Notes: generated by a model not told the origin, from the letters alone. Numbered from the stretch's first letter, positions 1 to 11,487 are shown. The stretch is DNA of 64,000 nt from Dermatemys mawii (GCA_007922305.1 ML677334.1:57586720-57650719); one strand, 5' to 3'. Numbers and translations: made by a program.

Positions 1-21
1 TTTCTAGAGCAAAATGCCCAC

Positions 22-221
22 TGGGTTCAATTATGTGCTTACTTATACTGGTGGAAATCAGTGACTCCATTGAAATGAATGGTGTGCCACCAGTATAAAT
101 TCATAGTGTTAGATGAGAATTAGGCCAGTTACACTATTTTAGACCAGTGCAACTCCACTGACTTCAGTAATATTGTCTGTTATTTACACAAATGTGAGAA
201 AAGGGAGAATCAAGCCCATTA
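22..221. repeat. Two adjacent short palindromic (hairpin) repeats
   Basis: Two hairpin-type units lie side by side. In the first, TATACTGGTGG at 44-54 is answered by its exact complement at 87-97 around a CTCCATTGAAATGAATGG core. The second (122-221) opens with AATTAGGCCAG and closes with GGGAGAATCAAGCCC around a CTCCACTGACTTCAGT core. This plan, with ends like GGCCTGATTCTC and a centre like CCATTGAAGTCAATGG, recurs through the window and is abundant in turtle and crocodilian DNA. They look like non-autonomous DNA elements; no target duplication is clear and the superfamily is unknown. Confidence 0.5.
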
Positions 222-531
222 ACTTCAGTGAGATTTTACCTGGAAATTACTTCAGAATTTAGCTCTTTAGTTGTATCCTATGTTTAGATTTGAATAGAAG
301 AGAGCTGGTAATGTGCACATTTTGATGGGGAAAGACAAATTTTGCTTTAGCATATGCATACAAATGACTGACAAGCCAAATTCTCTGTTGGAATGGGATT
401 TTATCTATTTGCACCAGCAGTGTTTGAGCCTGAATCTTTAGTTTTCAGGAACATCTACTGTGGGCATTAACTGAAGGACACTGAATTCCAGAGTGTAGTT
501 TTCAGGTAGCTCCAAGGATGTAAGAAAATTT

Positions 532-563
<32 letters not shown>

Positions 564-2050
564 TAATGCTCATATATCCCACACCCACAACTCTGCTTCT
601 TTAAAAGGCTAGTACTTATGGATAGCATTCGGTCAGCATTTTCACACGATTAACTTGCCAATTAAAAATAGGCTTGGCACTAACTCTAGAAGTTAACTTA
701 GAAACTCCTAGCTTGGGTAGAAAATTGCTTCCAGGCAAGGTGGAGCAAACTCTTATTTTGTATCAGATATCACACCTGCTTTAGGTAAGACGCCATGACT
801 CACTGGTTAGCTGGCATGCTCTCAGCTGAAGCGTACATTTGATTCCCTGTCATTTTCTCATAATCACATGTTGAGGTAAAAGAATCAGTGTATGGATAGA
901 AACTTGACTTTTGTTCAGGGAAAGGTAGGATGTGTCTTTATTAGTGTTTCTGTCTATATTTTCAGAGACACAAGGGTGATATAATAGCTTATATTGAACC
1001 AAAAGCTGTTGGTGAAAGAGACAAACTTTCAAGCTTACACAGAACATCTTTAGCTCTCTCTGTATTACTGCCTTATTCTGACAAGCTTTGTCAGATACGA
1101 TAGTTTCAGAAATATTAATTTCATTTATTCAATTTAAATAATTTTAAATACTAGAAAGAAATTTTCTAGAGCTTTGGGTGTGATTTATTTGTTGTTTCTA
1201 TTCTAATGGGAAAACTGTAAGCTTGTTGAAATTAATAACTCCAGATCTTAAAGACGTAGCCATAGTGTTTTACATACAGGAGGTCCATTTTACCCAAGAG
1301 GTCCATTCCAGTCTTCTATCCCTAAGAACTTCAGTTGTGAAAATAAACTTGTAGGTGCATATGTAAATGCATCTAATTATGTGCTTTCATGTGCCATTAC
1401 TCAGTCTATACATGTAATTGTGATAATTGTGAGTACAAATTAGGTTTTGCAATTGTGTACTTCATTTCATTTCCTCATTTGTACACCTTCTCAGTCTGGT
1501 TTGTGGGTGTATGTGTATACACATACATATATGTATAAAAAGATAGTGTATCAACATATAAGACATTTGCCTCTTCCCCACAAAATAGAAAACACCAACC
1601 CTTCTTTTGGATAATCAGAAAACAGCAGCTTTGTTATTTCAAACAATCACAATTACTTTTGTTTGTTAGTAATAATCTGATTTAGTTTGATCAGAAAATT
1701 GGGAAATTATCTGTTCCACCCAGTGTTCAAACCTGGCAGGGCTACTACTTCTAGTGAAATCAGTGCAGCTCTTGCTTGTCAACGCCTTCTATTTCTGTGT
1801 GATAACTCTTCGGACTTTATGCTCTGTACAAGATGAGACCTGCCTCATTTTCATCTTCCGTCTTGAAGCACCATGTAATAAAAGGCAGAAAATCCTCTGA
1901 GGCCAGAAATTGAGTGTAAATATTTTTCATACGCATTTCTTCTTTCAACGTCTGCATCAAAAACATAAAAAAATACCTACAAAATGGAAGTAACACACAT
2001 CAGATTCCAAAGCAGCTGCCTTCACTAAGTTTCAGTTGCCACATCCTTCT
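222..2050. other. Anonymous AT-rich DNA; TA microsatellite and one palindrome
   Basis: No gene or confident transposon is seen. A (TA)n tract with one TG interruption lies at about 531-566. A perfect 20-bp palindrome, TGTATGTGTATACACATACA, lies at 1508-1527 in a TG/TA-rich stretch. Open frames here are under 70 codons, without domains. Confidence 0.6.
531..566. repeat. (TA)n microsatellite
   Basis: About 36 bases of alternating T and A, broken by one TG step near the middle. Confidence 0.9.
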
Positions 2051-2089
2051 GTTTAACTCTGTCTAATTCCCATTGAATTTTATGTTTAT

Positions 2090-2215
2090 ATGGTAAGCAA
2101 AACTTCCATGGGATGTAAGCTGTTCAGAACAAGGACCATGTTTCTGCCTATTGTACAGCATCTACCACATTGATGGCTCTCCTGGAATACAAATAAATAA
2201 TAGTAATAATGATAG
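2090..2215 (+). repeat. L2-like LINE 3' end fragment
   Basis: The order GGGATGTAAGCTGTTCAGAA, then ACCATGTTTCTGCCTATTGTACAGCATCTACCACA, then an AATAAATAATAGTAATAATG tail, follows the untranslated 3' end of amniote L2 LINEs (TGTAAGCTCcTTaGGGcAgGGACTGT, a GTACAGCaCCTAGCACA box, and an A/T simple tail). No coding part remains. Confidence 0.55.
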
Positions 2216-2267
2216 ATAGATTCCTTGAAGATTATGGGCTAAATTTTTAAAGATGCACATAGGCACC

Positions 2268-2342
2268 TAGTGAGATTTTCAAAAATACCTAGGTACCTAA
2301 CTCCTATGGAAGTAGGTACCTAGAGACTTTTGAAAATCTCAG
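2268..2342. repeat. Palindromic repeat, hairpin MITE-like
   Basis: An imperfect inverted repeat runs over about 70 bases: GAGATTTTCAAAAATACCTA at the left is answered by TTTTGAAAATCTC at the right, with the GGTACCTA block repeated in both arms around ACTCCTATGGAAGT. It matches a common turtle element of the type GGCACCTAACTCC...GGAGTTAGGTGCC. Confidence 0.6.
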
Positions 2343-2639
2343 TGGGCATCATTCCAGCCACTGTTCTTGTCCCCACTCTTTGTATTTATAGATTTAGCCT
2401 TCCCCGGTCAACCTGATTGTTATGAATCAAGCTGCTCACAAGGCAAAGCCATCATATTATGTACCCTTAAATTACGCTCCTTCGGCTATCTGCTCGAAAT
2501 AGTTTGTCTCTTTAAAAACATATCTATCTTGCATGACCTGCACAGATTTGCTGCATATGTCCTTTCTGAAGAATTTGATCTCATCAACTCAATAGAAAGA
2601 GATGGTGAGCATAGAGGAGCAAATAAAATGCAACAGTGA

Positions 2640-3495
2640 AAAGCAATAAATCACTGGATTAGAATCTGTTAAAACAGAAATGAAAAAGTATATGATTAAT
2701 GTGATATGCCTCCAATTATACTAAATAACATCTCAGACCAAGTATGTTTGCAGGTTAAGACAAAACACTTCCATGTAAATTTTAAGTACAGGCTGCATTT
2801 CATCAGTAATACGATGATAGAGAATGTCAGCTACCAAAGTGCCAGATCTTGAATTGGTGCATATAGGGCTAACTTCAGTGAAGTTAATGGAGCTGTGCTG
2901 ATTTACATGAGCTAAAGACTTGGCCCTCTATATCTCGTGATATCTAGATTTTACAAACATACTGCCACTCAACTAGAATTTTTTTAAAGGATACATTATC
3001 TAGCCTTGCACACAATACAGAACTTCTCCTTTTCGATATATGCCCAGGCTTCTTTTCTGTATCAGTTTCAGTCCAGAGTGAGAGACCAAGCTGTTGACTG
3101 AAGTCAGTCAGGAGAGCTGGAATATATTGAATGATACCTCCTGGGACTGTGGTATCTTACATATTTTTTTTTTGTAAGATCACATAATGAGTGCTTTCTT
3201 AGTGATCTGTAATCGTGCCTCAATCTGGGCTATAGACACTTCCCCACTGGATCAGGTTTTACAACTTAAACTAGAAAAACTTAAAAATAATGAACTCTTA
3301 CCAATCATTGTACATTAGCTGCAACCCCATAGCCTCACTAACAAGGCTATTCTCAGTACCTAACATGGCATTCTTGACTGGATGTTAGATAGAATTGAAG
3401 TTAGTGTGAACTTGGTGTCTAACTTTTGTACTGAAAAATTGCTTAGTGAGCCTGGAAATGAAACTTAGTGGGAAAAGGGCATATCAAAATGGAAT
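2640..3495. other. Unassigned stretch
   Basis: No gene, RNA or clear mobile element is recognised. The piece around 2860-2935 (GGGCTAACTTCAGTGAAGTT...ACTTGGCCCT) looks like a decayed copy of the hairpin elements described elsewhere. Confidence 0.4.
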
Positions 3496-3499
3496 TAAT

Positions 3500-3900
3500 G
3501 GATGCATAAGGTTTAAGGCCAAAAGGAACCATTAGATTCTTTAATCTGGCCTGTATATGACAGGCCATTAAATTTTACCCAGTTATCCCTGAATTGAGCC
3601 TATTAACTTGTGTCTGACTAAACTATAACTCATGTTTAACTAAAACATATCTTCCAGAAAGACATTGTCTAGACTTAATTTGTAGATATCAAGAGAGGAG
3701 AAGTCACTGTTTCCCTTGGTAGTTTGTTCCAATGGTTAATCGACCTCACTGTTAAAAATGTGTGCCTTATTTCTAATGTGAATTTGTCTGGCTTCACTTC
3801 TAGCCATTGGTTCTTGTTTCACCTTCCATTTTTTTCATTTTTATGTGTACATTCTAATTGCTGTCTTCATTTCACCACAGAGGCTGGCCAGCTAATAAAC
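3500..3900 (-). mobile_element. CR1 LINE 3' portion, reverse strand
   Basis: The sequence follows the antisense 3' region of a turtle CR1: AAGGCCAAAAGGAACCATTAGA, then ACAGGCCATTAAATTTTACCCAG, TCTTCCAGAAAGACATTGTCT, the AGTTTGTTCCAATGGTTAAT box (the end of ORF2, where CR1 encodes a VVNxWNxLP-like motif), and CATTGGTTCTTGTTTCACCTT. It adjoins the endonuclease part of a CR1 at 3905-4665, so the two are probably one element that lost its reverse transcriptase. Confidence 0.75.
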
Positions 3901-3904
3901 TGTT

Positions 3905-4665
3905 TTTAAAGAACTCCCAATTTTCATTCACATTTGTCTCTCTACATTTTTCATCTTAGTTAATTTCACTTATATTTTTTCTCAGTTTTGAGAAATTAGC
4001 TCTCATATTACTGGTTGGAACTTTCCTCTGTTTGCCCATATTGAATGTAATCAAGTCATGATCGCTGGTCCCTAGGCAACAATGCACTTCCAGTCCAGTG
4101 ATTAATTCATCCTTATGAAAGATAGCGAGGCCCAAAATAGTTACCACATTTTGGGTGCAGTACCTTTTGTGTCAGAAAATTATTGTCTATAATTTTTAGA
4201 AAATCTAATTTTGTTTTACTACTGACTGCATAGGTCCTTCATATGTCTCCTAAATTGAAGTTCCACATAACAACACAATTTGTCTTTCCACACATTACAG
4301 ACAGGTGCTAATAGAGTAAGGCATCCTGTTGTCAAGTAACCATCTTGGCTTTCTTAAGTAGCATATTGATCCATAAGCATTCAAGATCCTACAGTTGTGA
4401 GTTATCAATAATACTAAAACAAGTACTGGAGTCTTTAATATAGAGTGTCACCTCCACCACCTCTCTATCCTTCCTCAGCAAGTTATAACCAGAGATTTTA
4501 ACATTTCAATAATGCAAATCATCCCACCAGATTTCAGTAATACCAATTATATCAATTTTCTTTTCATCAATGAGAGTTTCATATTCCTGTTGCTTTTTAC
4601 CCAGACTCCTAATATTGGTATAGAAGCAACTGAAAACATTCTTCTCTTAATATTCTTTACTAATA
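3905..4665 (-). pseudogene. CR1-like ORF2 endonuclease domain, broken, reverse strand
   Basis: Read on the reverse strand this is the apurinic-like endonuclease of a CR1 LINE, which nicks target DNA for retrotransposition. Near the start (about 4610-4500) the frame gives SLGKKQQEYETLIDEK, then IDIIGITEIWWDD, the usual endonuclease block II, and KISGYNLLRKDRE. An in-frame stop follows the WWDD block. The last part (3956-4147) is open for 63 codons with LGTSDHDLITFNM, matching the GNSDHD catalytic block. Several frameshifts separate these blocks. Immediately after the domain the element runs into a CR1 3' end, so the whole polymerase region is missing. Dead copy; the endonuclease assignment is firm, the exact ends are not. 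Confidence 0.75.
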
Positions 4666-4669
4666 TTGG

Positions 4670-6010
4670 TTTGATGTGTTGATAACGGTAAGTTTGAACC
4701 AGAGTTGCATAGTTCTTAGAACCTAGTCTTTTATTACTAGTTGTGGTGCATAGAGTTAGGATCTATGATTTTTTTTTAGTCGGAATAAAGGGAAGCCTGT
4801 AAGATTCCATATCCTTAAAAAGGCAGTCCCTCACGGAAGAAACAAGATGGCAGTGAGCTCTTTCGCTGATATAAATAAGTTGACAAATAGTTGTAAGGTA
4901 AATATCTTTGATAGAATGTTTCATGCACCACAACTCATCTTAAAGATCTTCATTTTCTAAACACCTGGGATCTTTGACTCTCTACCTGTAATGTTAGTAA
5001 AAGAAAAACATCACACATAATTCAGTGGTGTGTTCAAAGGTCAGAAGGGAAAAAATCTCTCTCACACACATAGTAATAAAGTTAAGGGCAAAAGTCACTT
5101 TTGATTACCTTTTACTGTGCTTAAAAATTTCAGATATCATGGAATTCTGTCTTGTTCTATCACTCTGCATTTTAATATATAACACACATTCAGACAATAG
5201 ACAATGTTTTGTCTATTATAGCATTTTTGTTAATTGTGATAAAATAATCTGGTAAAGCTATTGACTCTTCTATTCAAGAGCAATAATGTATTAGGGACTT
5301 TATATACAGCCAACACCTGTTTTGTATTCTAAATCTTTTCAAATGATATGTCCAGTAAACCTTTTGTTCTTACTTCCAACCTCCTTATTACAATACGTTA
5401 GTGGTATTTAAAAATCCTTATATTTAACTTCATATTAATTAACTCTATGCTATTTACACTGGCTAAAGAGACATAAAAGTGTTGATCTTCTATAAGAAGT
5501 TACTATAAAATGGCATTGTTGGGTTCCATGTTTGATTTTCATTGTTATCTGTAATAAATATATGCAGTTTGTAAGTAAAAAGAGATGTTCTTTTTCTGGT
5601 TACACTCAATCTGGGCTGTGAAATTCCAGTTGCATTTTCTCCTTCCTGTAATTAAGGCTCTTCAGGGCAGTTTATGCCCTCAGTGACATCTGAGTAACCC
5701 ATTGACATCAAATTATAACCTCAGTGCCACTTGTGGAAATTGCTTGCTTTAATTGGGATTGTATGGATACAAATCCTTGGAATGTAGTAAGTCTTTGTGT
5801 TGAATATGCGTAAAAGGGTGTAGAATCCAGTTCCCTTTTCTTTGTTATGCTTACCATAATAAAAGCAATAAAAACTTAACATGATAGACTTGGAGCTGCT
5901 CTGTAATAATTTATGAATACTGTGTTTTGACCTGGTTATTGGAATGTCTTCTGTATGATACAAAGATATTGGTTCAGTGCAGGAAGAAACTGTGAGGAAA
6001 AACATAGGAG
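4670..6010. other. Unassigned AT-rich stretch
   Basis: No gene, RNA or confident transposon is seen. Frames of 76 codons (5025-5255) and 94 codons (5721-6005, reverse) have no recognisable domain and look like chance. Confidence 0.5.
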
Positions 6011-6089
6011 GAAAAGGTCTGGCTCTGCGAACATTTGAGGGCTGTTAAGAGATGATTTCAGGACAGGAAAAGACCATGCAAACACATGT

Positions 6090-6510
6090 CTTGGTCATCT
6101 CCTTTGATTCCTTTTATCTTCTTTTTAGACTTCTTATGTCTCTCCTTTCTCCAGTTCATTCTATCCAAAATGCTTGTGCTAGGATCATCCATCTCTCCTG
6201 CTACACTGTCCCTGTCCTCCTTCCTCCCTTCCCCAGCCTTGAATCCCTATACCATGTTCCTGCCCCTAACCCCACAAACTCATCCTCACTTCCAGGGCCT
6301 AACATAACCTTATCTAGTTTACATTTCCCTCATCTTCCACCTGTCAACTACTGTACTCCCAGTTCTCTCTCATATGAGTGATTTCATTTCCTCTTCACCT
6401 CCTTGCTTGTAAAGATTTCCCCTACTCTTTTCTACCAAGTTCCCTCTCTCTTCCTTCAGATGCCTCCTTGAGATTCCAATATTTCAGTTGATTACCGCCT
6501 TTCCTCAGAT
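6090..6510 (+). mobile_element. L2-like LINE fragment, ORF2 C-terminal region
   Basis: A pyrimidine-rich stretch includes the translated string IQNACARIIHLS, similar to the LQNAAARLI box at the C-terminus of L2-type LINE reverse transcriptases, followed by a CTTGAATCCCTATACC block and a CTTCAGATGCCTCCTTGAG block resembling the L2 segment that encodes FK..LK. A 109-codon frame spans 6052-6381. Decayed and without a preserved catalytic domain; an alternative is unrelated pyrimidine-rich DNA. Confidence 0.4.
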
Positions 6511-8475
6511 TCTTCCACAAAAATGTAAAATATTTTAATTAATAGAAAGATTTGGGGTGAGGGGTTGATTTAGTTTTCATTGGAAACCATCACAGACAGT
6601 GGAAGACCACCATCAAATTAAGCAGGGCTTTGAGTCACAATGTTCAGTGTTTCAGTTGCATTGCTGAGGTCAGAACAAAGGCTAAATTCTGCTACCGCAC
6701 AGCACACTGAGTCCTGGAAACTGATCACTCATAATAACAACATGGTGTTATCTCCAGATAACCAAGTAAATAACTCAGTCAATGTCATCACTGCAGTACT
6801 AACTTTTTCTTCCTTCCACCACTCCCTGTCTGATTGCTTTTCAGTTACTATATTAGGTCTATAATAAACTGTTTTCAGTGGATTCTCCTTTTGCTCGGTG
6901 ATTCATTGCTGTGGTTTTGTATTTTTATGCTAAGTTAGTAGGTATTTGGACACAAGACTGTACAAGTTGAAGCAAGCCATACTCTAACATTCAACCCAAA
7001 ATGTTGCTCTCTTCAAAACGGAGAGACTCAGAAGCTTCTTTGCCACTTTTTTCTTCTCTTTTTAATTGTTCCCTTGAGTTCTGTCTTAAGTGAGTCATAT
7101 CATAGCCTGTGCTTCCTGTACAGCCACAGACTACAGGGGGATAAAGGGACCCTGAGGGAGGAACTCCATACTACACATTCGTTACATTGCCTCCTAGAGA
7201 TGAAGGTTGTTTGTTGGCTGACTCTGTAACTCTTCCCCCTTATTGTCAGATATGGCAATGGGGATCACTGATTAGTAAAATCAGACTCACCTGACATGCC
7301 ATACTGGGGAAGTGAAGGCTTGTGATGAGTGACAATAAGGGAAACTTCACTGCTCATAAAGAACAAGCAAACTCAGCTGACATCTTTGAAATATTTTTTA
7401 CATGACCTAATTGTTCCATTAGCATTGTATAAATCTGCATTCACTTTTTTATTGAATTTTAGTCACTTATTATGGGGACAAATATTTCCCTCTTTTGCAG
7501 AGGAATAAGACATTACATCTACTTATGTGACATCATCACTAGCCTGACTGATCTCCAGGTTTGGGATGGGTACATGAAGATGCTTTATATTTGCTTCACA
7601 ATCAGTACTCACAGAGGTGTGGAGCTCACACAAATGAACTCCCTGTCCATTGAGCAGTCTTCTATGTATTCTGTCCCCTATCTCGCTTAGCAAGCCCCAT
7701 GGAGATGACGGCACCCACAGGTTGGAATCACGGGACTGAGAAAGATTTTTTTAAAGAATCATTTTGGTAGGGCTTGATTATGGTTATGAGGTGCTTTGTC
7801 CTCACACAGCCTCTACCCCAACTGTCTGTCTGGGCTGGGTGAAATATTTTGGCTTGTCAGATGGGAGAGGAGGCCCCTCAAAACTAAATGATCCCTTCCC
7901 CATACAATCTGTCTTAACTGAAATATCATAAGAATCTCTTGCATAGTGATGTCTTCTAGCATGTTACTCAAGATCTTTCCTGTTTAGATATTTTCTGCAT
8001 TTCATATTTCTAATTTGCCAAATAAAATACATGGAAGGTTTCTGTATTTGTTCACTAACAGGATGTAGCTATACTGTGATAACCCCTTTTCCATTATGAT
8101 AGATCTAATTTATCCTTGCACACTACCTTTCCTGTTGTGATGTTTGTAACCAAGTCAAATCACTAGAACTTATTGAAGGAAGAGATCCTAGTTTGTCAAA
8201 TTGGATAAAATATCTATGTAGCTGGCAATCAATTCTTCATAAACACATGATGGTGTTTAACTGTTGTGTTTCACAGGATATTTCTCCACATTTTATAATG
8301 GAATGAGTGCCCTAACATAGATTATATAAAAATCAACAATATTTTACTTAGAACACTAGTGAGACTAATCAGCTCATGATGACCTGCTTTCCCGTTCTCA
8401 ATTTTATTCCTTATGCATTTTTCTTCTGGCTTAAATAATGAAGTAGCTACATTTATTGCTATAGCATTGACAATC

Positions 8476-8499
8476 ACATTAAAATATATATTTTAATGT
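8476..8499. repeat. 24-bp perfect AT palindrome
   Basis: ACATTAAAATAT at 8476-8487 is followed at once by its exact reverse complement to 8499, with no spacer. Confidence 0.9.
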
Positions 8500-8629
8500 C
8501 AGTTTTAATTGATTTAGTTTCAATGATAGGAATAAATCATTAGTTAAATGAATTATATTATATCATAATAGTAGTCTTACTATAAACTTTGTAGGCATCC
8601 ATGGCAAAACTTGACCTATGCTGTTGTTG

Positions 8630-8850
8630 ATTTTTTTTGTTCAGTGTCCAACCTGAAAAAAATTCTGTTAATTTCAAACCAAAACTGATTTTTTTTCTAC
8701 AGTTCTTGACAAAATAAAAAAAACTGAAAAAAATTCACTTTGGTCAAACAATTTTATTCAGAAAATGTTGTTTCAAAATGAGATATTGAAACAGTTAATT
8801 TCAAAAATGTCAAACCATTTTGACTTGAATTTTCCCCTCTTTTTATTCAT
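8630..8850. repeat. A/T-rich inverted-type turtle repeat
   Basis: Alternating runs such as TTTCAAAATGAGATATTGAAAC and AATTTCAAAAATGTCAAACC resemble a common turtle family whose halves are rich in GAAATTTT and its complement. A probable relative with clearer arms lies at 28087-28191. Confidence 0.4.
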
Positions 8851-10084
8851 TTGAGCATTTTTCATATCAGATGCAGACCTCACTATGAACATCCATTCTC
8901 TTCTTGGTACTTGTCTAAAGTACTGTAATGTGTTCTTTGGGAACTAAGCTTGAAGGCACAAATACTATGATGATGGGTGGTTTATTTATACTTGTGATTA
9001 ATTAGCAGTTCGGAATGAGGCAGGATCAAATTCTTCTGTTCAGATATCTCTGAGTTGAGAAATGAGTTTAGAAATAATGTTTAGTTCTCTTTCTCCATGT
9101 AATGGTGGGCACTAGCCCATGGAATACTCACTTGTGTAAAGCCTGACATGTCATCTTCTGTGCAGAATCACAGGTATATCCCAGCTTCATTTTCCCCAAT
9201 GGGCTTCCAGTGACTTCAATGAGGCTTTTACGAGTAAACAATGCACCTTCAGAGGTCTAATTTCTTTAACTAAAGGCCAAACATGGTACACAAGCAACCT
9301 AGCTAGGGGCTGAGATAATCTTAGTCTGTTTGTCCCACCTGAATCCATCTATTTCTTCCACCCAGACTCCTCACTGCTAAGGCCCTCTCAACCCAGGGCC
9401 CACCTCTGGGTTCAGGCCTCTTGCCATCACCTGAGGAAAGATTCCTTCTCTGGAGGCAGGGGCCCCATAGAGATCAAACCATTTCAACTCTTCTCTGGAA
9501 CAGCACTTAGCTCCTCTGTGCTCTGGACTGCCTGTCACTGCACAGACAGACCAGTTCTTCCTGTAGCACTTCTTTCAGAACCTCTTCTTATCTTCCCTAT
9601 GTTCTCTTTCCTGGAAAGCATCCTAATCAACTTCCCAGAGAAGTCCCATTCTTCAGGATCTTCCTCAGTTCTGCTACTGGGCCTAATAGCCCTTTATTAG
9701 CCCAGATGTTCCTAGCTAATGAACTACCACTGAGCCATTTAAGCAATGAACTACTTATAGGTAGATTTGGGTTTGCTTGTTCTCCTTAGTGGAGCCTGTC
9801 ACAGGTAGTCTGGCCGGCAACCTGTGACACTGCACATTTCCAGTTGGGATGTGGCATTTGAAACTCAAGCTTTGCCTGCTGAATACAACTTCTGACGTAG
9901 CACATGCAGGTTTGTTTTTAAGTGATAGTGCTTCAAGCAACTTCATGCTTGATACCTGAATTTGGCTATGCTGAAACCAGACATTATAAAGATTAATTTG
10001 TTTAGATCATAGTGAGTCATAAGTATAAACTGCCTAGGTCAGCTCAACCTTTTCTCACTAAAAAATGATGTAAAATAAAATGGG

Positions 10085-10190
10085 CTTGATTCACCAGGGA
10101 GACTTAGGTGCCTTATACAATGCTTGGGGAGAGTGAGGCATCTAAAAAGGGATTCACAGAAGCTAACCCATTTTGTGGGGAACACCTAAG
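10085..10190 (+). repeat. Fragment of a turtle DNA-element-like repeat
   Basis: GGCTTGATTCACCAGGGAGACTTAGGTGCC followed by a second GAGGCATCTAAAAAGGGATTCACAGAAGC half resembles the ends of the repeats at 17973-18823 and 36228-36720 (start about GGGCTAGAtcCACAAAGGGActtAGGTGCCT). It is cut off by, or abuts, the hAT end at 10192. Confidence 0.45.
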
Positions 10191-10191
10191 C

Positions 10192-10312
10192 CAGTGGTGG
10201 GCAACCTGCGGCCCGTGGGCCACACACAGCCCATCAGGGTAATCTGCTCGTAGGCCATCAAACAGTTTGTTTACATTTGTATGGCCAATCGTAGCTCCCA
10301 ATGGCTGCAGTT
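10192..10312 (+). mobile_element. hAT-like DNA transposon end (truncated)
   Basis: It starts CAGTGGTGGGCAACCTGCGG, a terminus common to hAT elements (second base A, fifth base G), then GCCCGTGGGCC, CAGCCCATCAGGGTAAT and CAGTTTGTTTACATT, as in an abundant turtle hAT-derived repeat. Only about 120 bases of the left end remain; the right terminus and a target duplication are not found. No transposase is present. Confidence 0.65.
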
Positions 10313-10319
10313 CACCATC

Positions 10320-10495
10320 CCTTATATGACAGTGTGATCTTATTTTTGTTACCCCAACAAATTTTCCTCCCCTTCTCTTCTTTTGTTTGTTGTGCTCACT
10401 TTTTATGTCCTATTTCAAATTACATAGTAAGCTCCTTAAGACTGGGACTGTGCGTTTGTGCAGAACTTAGTACAACAGAGTCCTGATGCTGACAT
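10320..10495 (+). repeat. L2-like LINE 3' end fragment
   Basis: A pyrimidine-rich lead passes into AGTAAGCTCCTTAAGACTGG and GACTGTGCGTTTGTGCAGAACTTAGTACAACAGAGTCCTGA, matching the order of motifs at L2 3' ends. No poly-AAT tail is kept. Confidence 0.5.
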
Positions 10496-10668
10496 CCAAG
10501 AGCATCAGATAAACAGCAATCTGCTCCACCATGCTGTCAGTAGCTGACATGCTATCAACTGTCTCCCCGATTTCCTCCAAAGGGTAATCATAGAATCATA
10601 GGACTGGAAGGGACCATGAGAGGTCATCTAGTCCAGGCCCCTGCAGTCATGGCAGGACTAAGTATTAT

Positions 10669-11076
10669 CTAGACCATTCCTGACCAGTATTCGTCTAATC
10701 TGCTCTTAAAAATCTCTAATGATGGCGATTCCACAACCTCCCAGGGCAATTTATTCCAGTGCTTAACCACCTTGACAGTGAGGAATTTTTTCATAATGTC
10801 CAACCTAAACCTTCCTTGCTGCAATTTAAGCTCATTGCTTGTTGTCCTATCTTCAGAGGTTAAGAAGAACAATTTTTCTCCCTCCTCCTTGTAACAAACT
10901 TTCATGTACTTGAAAATTCTTATCATGTCCCCTCTTCTCTTCTCCAGACTAAATAAAAGTCTTCTCTTCTCCAGACTAAATAAACCCAGTTTTTTCAGTC
11001 TTCTTTCATAGGTCATGTTTTCTAGACCTTTAATCATTTTTGTTGCTCTTCTCTGAACATTCTCCAATTTTTCCAC
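10669..11076 (-). pseudogene. CR1 ORF2 C-terminal region (RT thumb and tail)
   Basis: A 135-codon frame carries the familiar CR1 tail: ENVQRRATKMIKGL (the LExVQRRATK box), ERRLKKLGLFSLEKRR, GDMIRIFKYMK, SRFRLDIMKK-like residues (GRFRLDIMKKFL), VVKHWNKLP and LEIFKSRLDEYW. The phrase FSLEKRRLL occurs twice in tandem through a 27-base duplication at 10934-10984. The stop ends the ORF2 fossil before the 3' untranslated end. Confidence 0.88.
10934..10984 (-). repeat. 27-bp in-frame tandem duplication inside the CR1
   Basis: CTTCTCTTCTCCAGACTAAA plus TAAAAGT at 10934-10960 is followed by a second copy from 10961 that matches for 24 bases. The period of 27 keeps frame and adds nine codons. Confidence 0.9.
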
Positions 11077-11166
11077 ATCTTTCCTGAAATGTAGCTCCCA
11101 GAACTAGACACAATACTCCAGCTGAGGCCTAATCATCAGTAGAGCAGAAGAATTCTTGTGTCTTGC

Positions 11167-11487
11167 TTACAACACTCCTGCTAATACATCCCAGAATGAT
11201 GTTAGCTTTTTTTTTGCAACAGTGTCACACTGTTGACTCATATTTAGCTCATGGTCCACTATGTCCCCCTGATCCCTTTCCACAGTACTCCTTCTTAGGC
11301 AATCATTTCCCATTTTGTATGTGTGCAACTGATAGTTCCTTCCTAAGTGGAGTACTTTGCATTTGTCCTTATTGAATTTCATCCTATTTACTTCAGACCA
11401 TTTCTCCATTTTATCCAGATCATTTTGAATTTTAATCCTATCCTCAGAATCACTTGCAACCCCTCCAAGCTTGGTATCATCCACAAA
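11167..11487 (-). pseudogene. CR1 ORF2 RT palm domain with FVDD box
   Basis: The reverse-strand frame opens with FVDDTKLGGVASDSE: the catalytic FxDD aspartates (11476-11487 encodes FVDD) are kept. IQNDLDKMEKWSEVNRMKFN, DKCKVLHLGRN and the ERDQGDIVDHELNMSQQCD block follow. The frame is separate from the fingers (12109-11810) and thumb (11076-10669) because of stops. The region would copy the LINE RNA at the nicked target in a live element. Confidence 0.88.

Larger units (their letters stand above)
6545..10080. other. Long stretch without genes; few decayed repeats
   Basis: No exon, RNA gene or intact transposon is recognised in 3.5 kb. It contains a 24-bp palindrome at 8476-8499, an AAAATTT-rich inverted-type repeat at 8630-8850, a partial hairpin element near 9190-9240 (CAATGGGCTTCCAGTGACTTC), and a pyrimidine-rich block at about 9300-9780 with an LTR-like feel (TTAGCCCAGATGTTCCTAGC) that I cannot place. 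Confidence 0.45.

Noticed and set aside
9300..9780. Solo LTR
   Set aside because: Composition and a TTAGCCC-type string are suggestive, but no TG...CA ends, duplication or partner copy could be shown.
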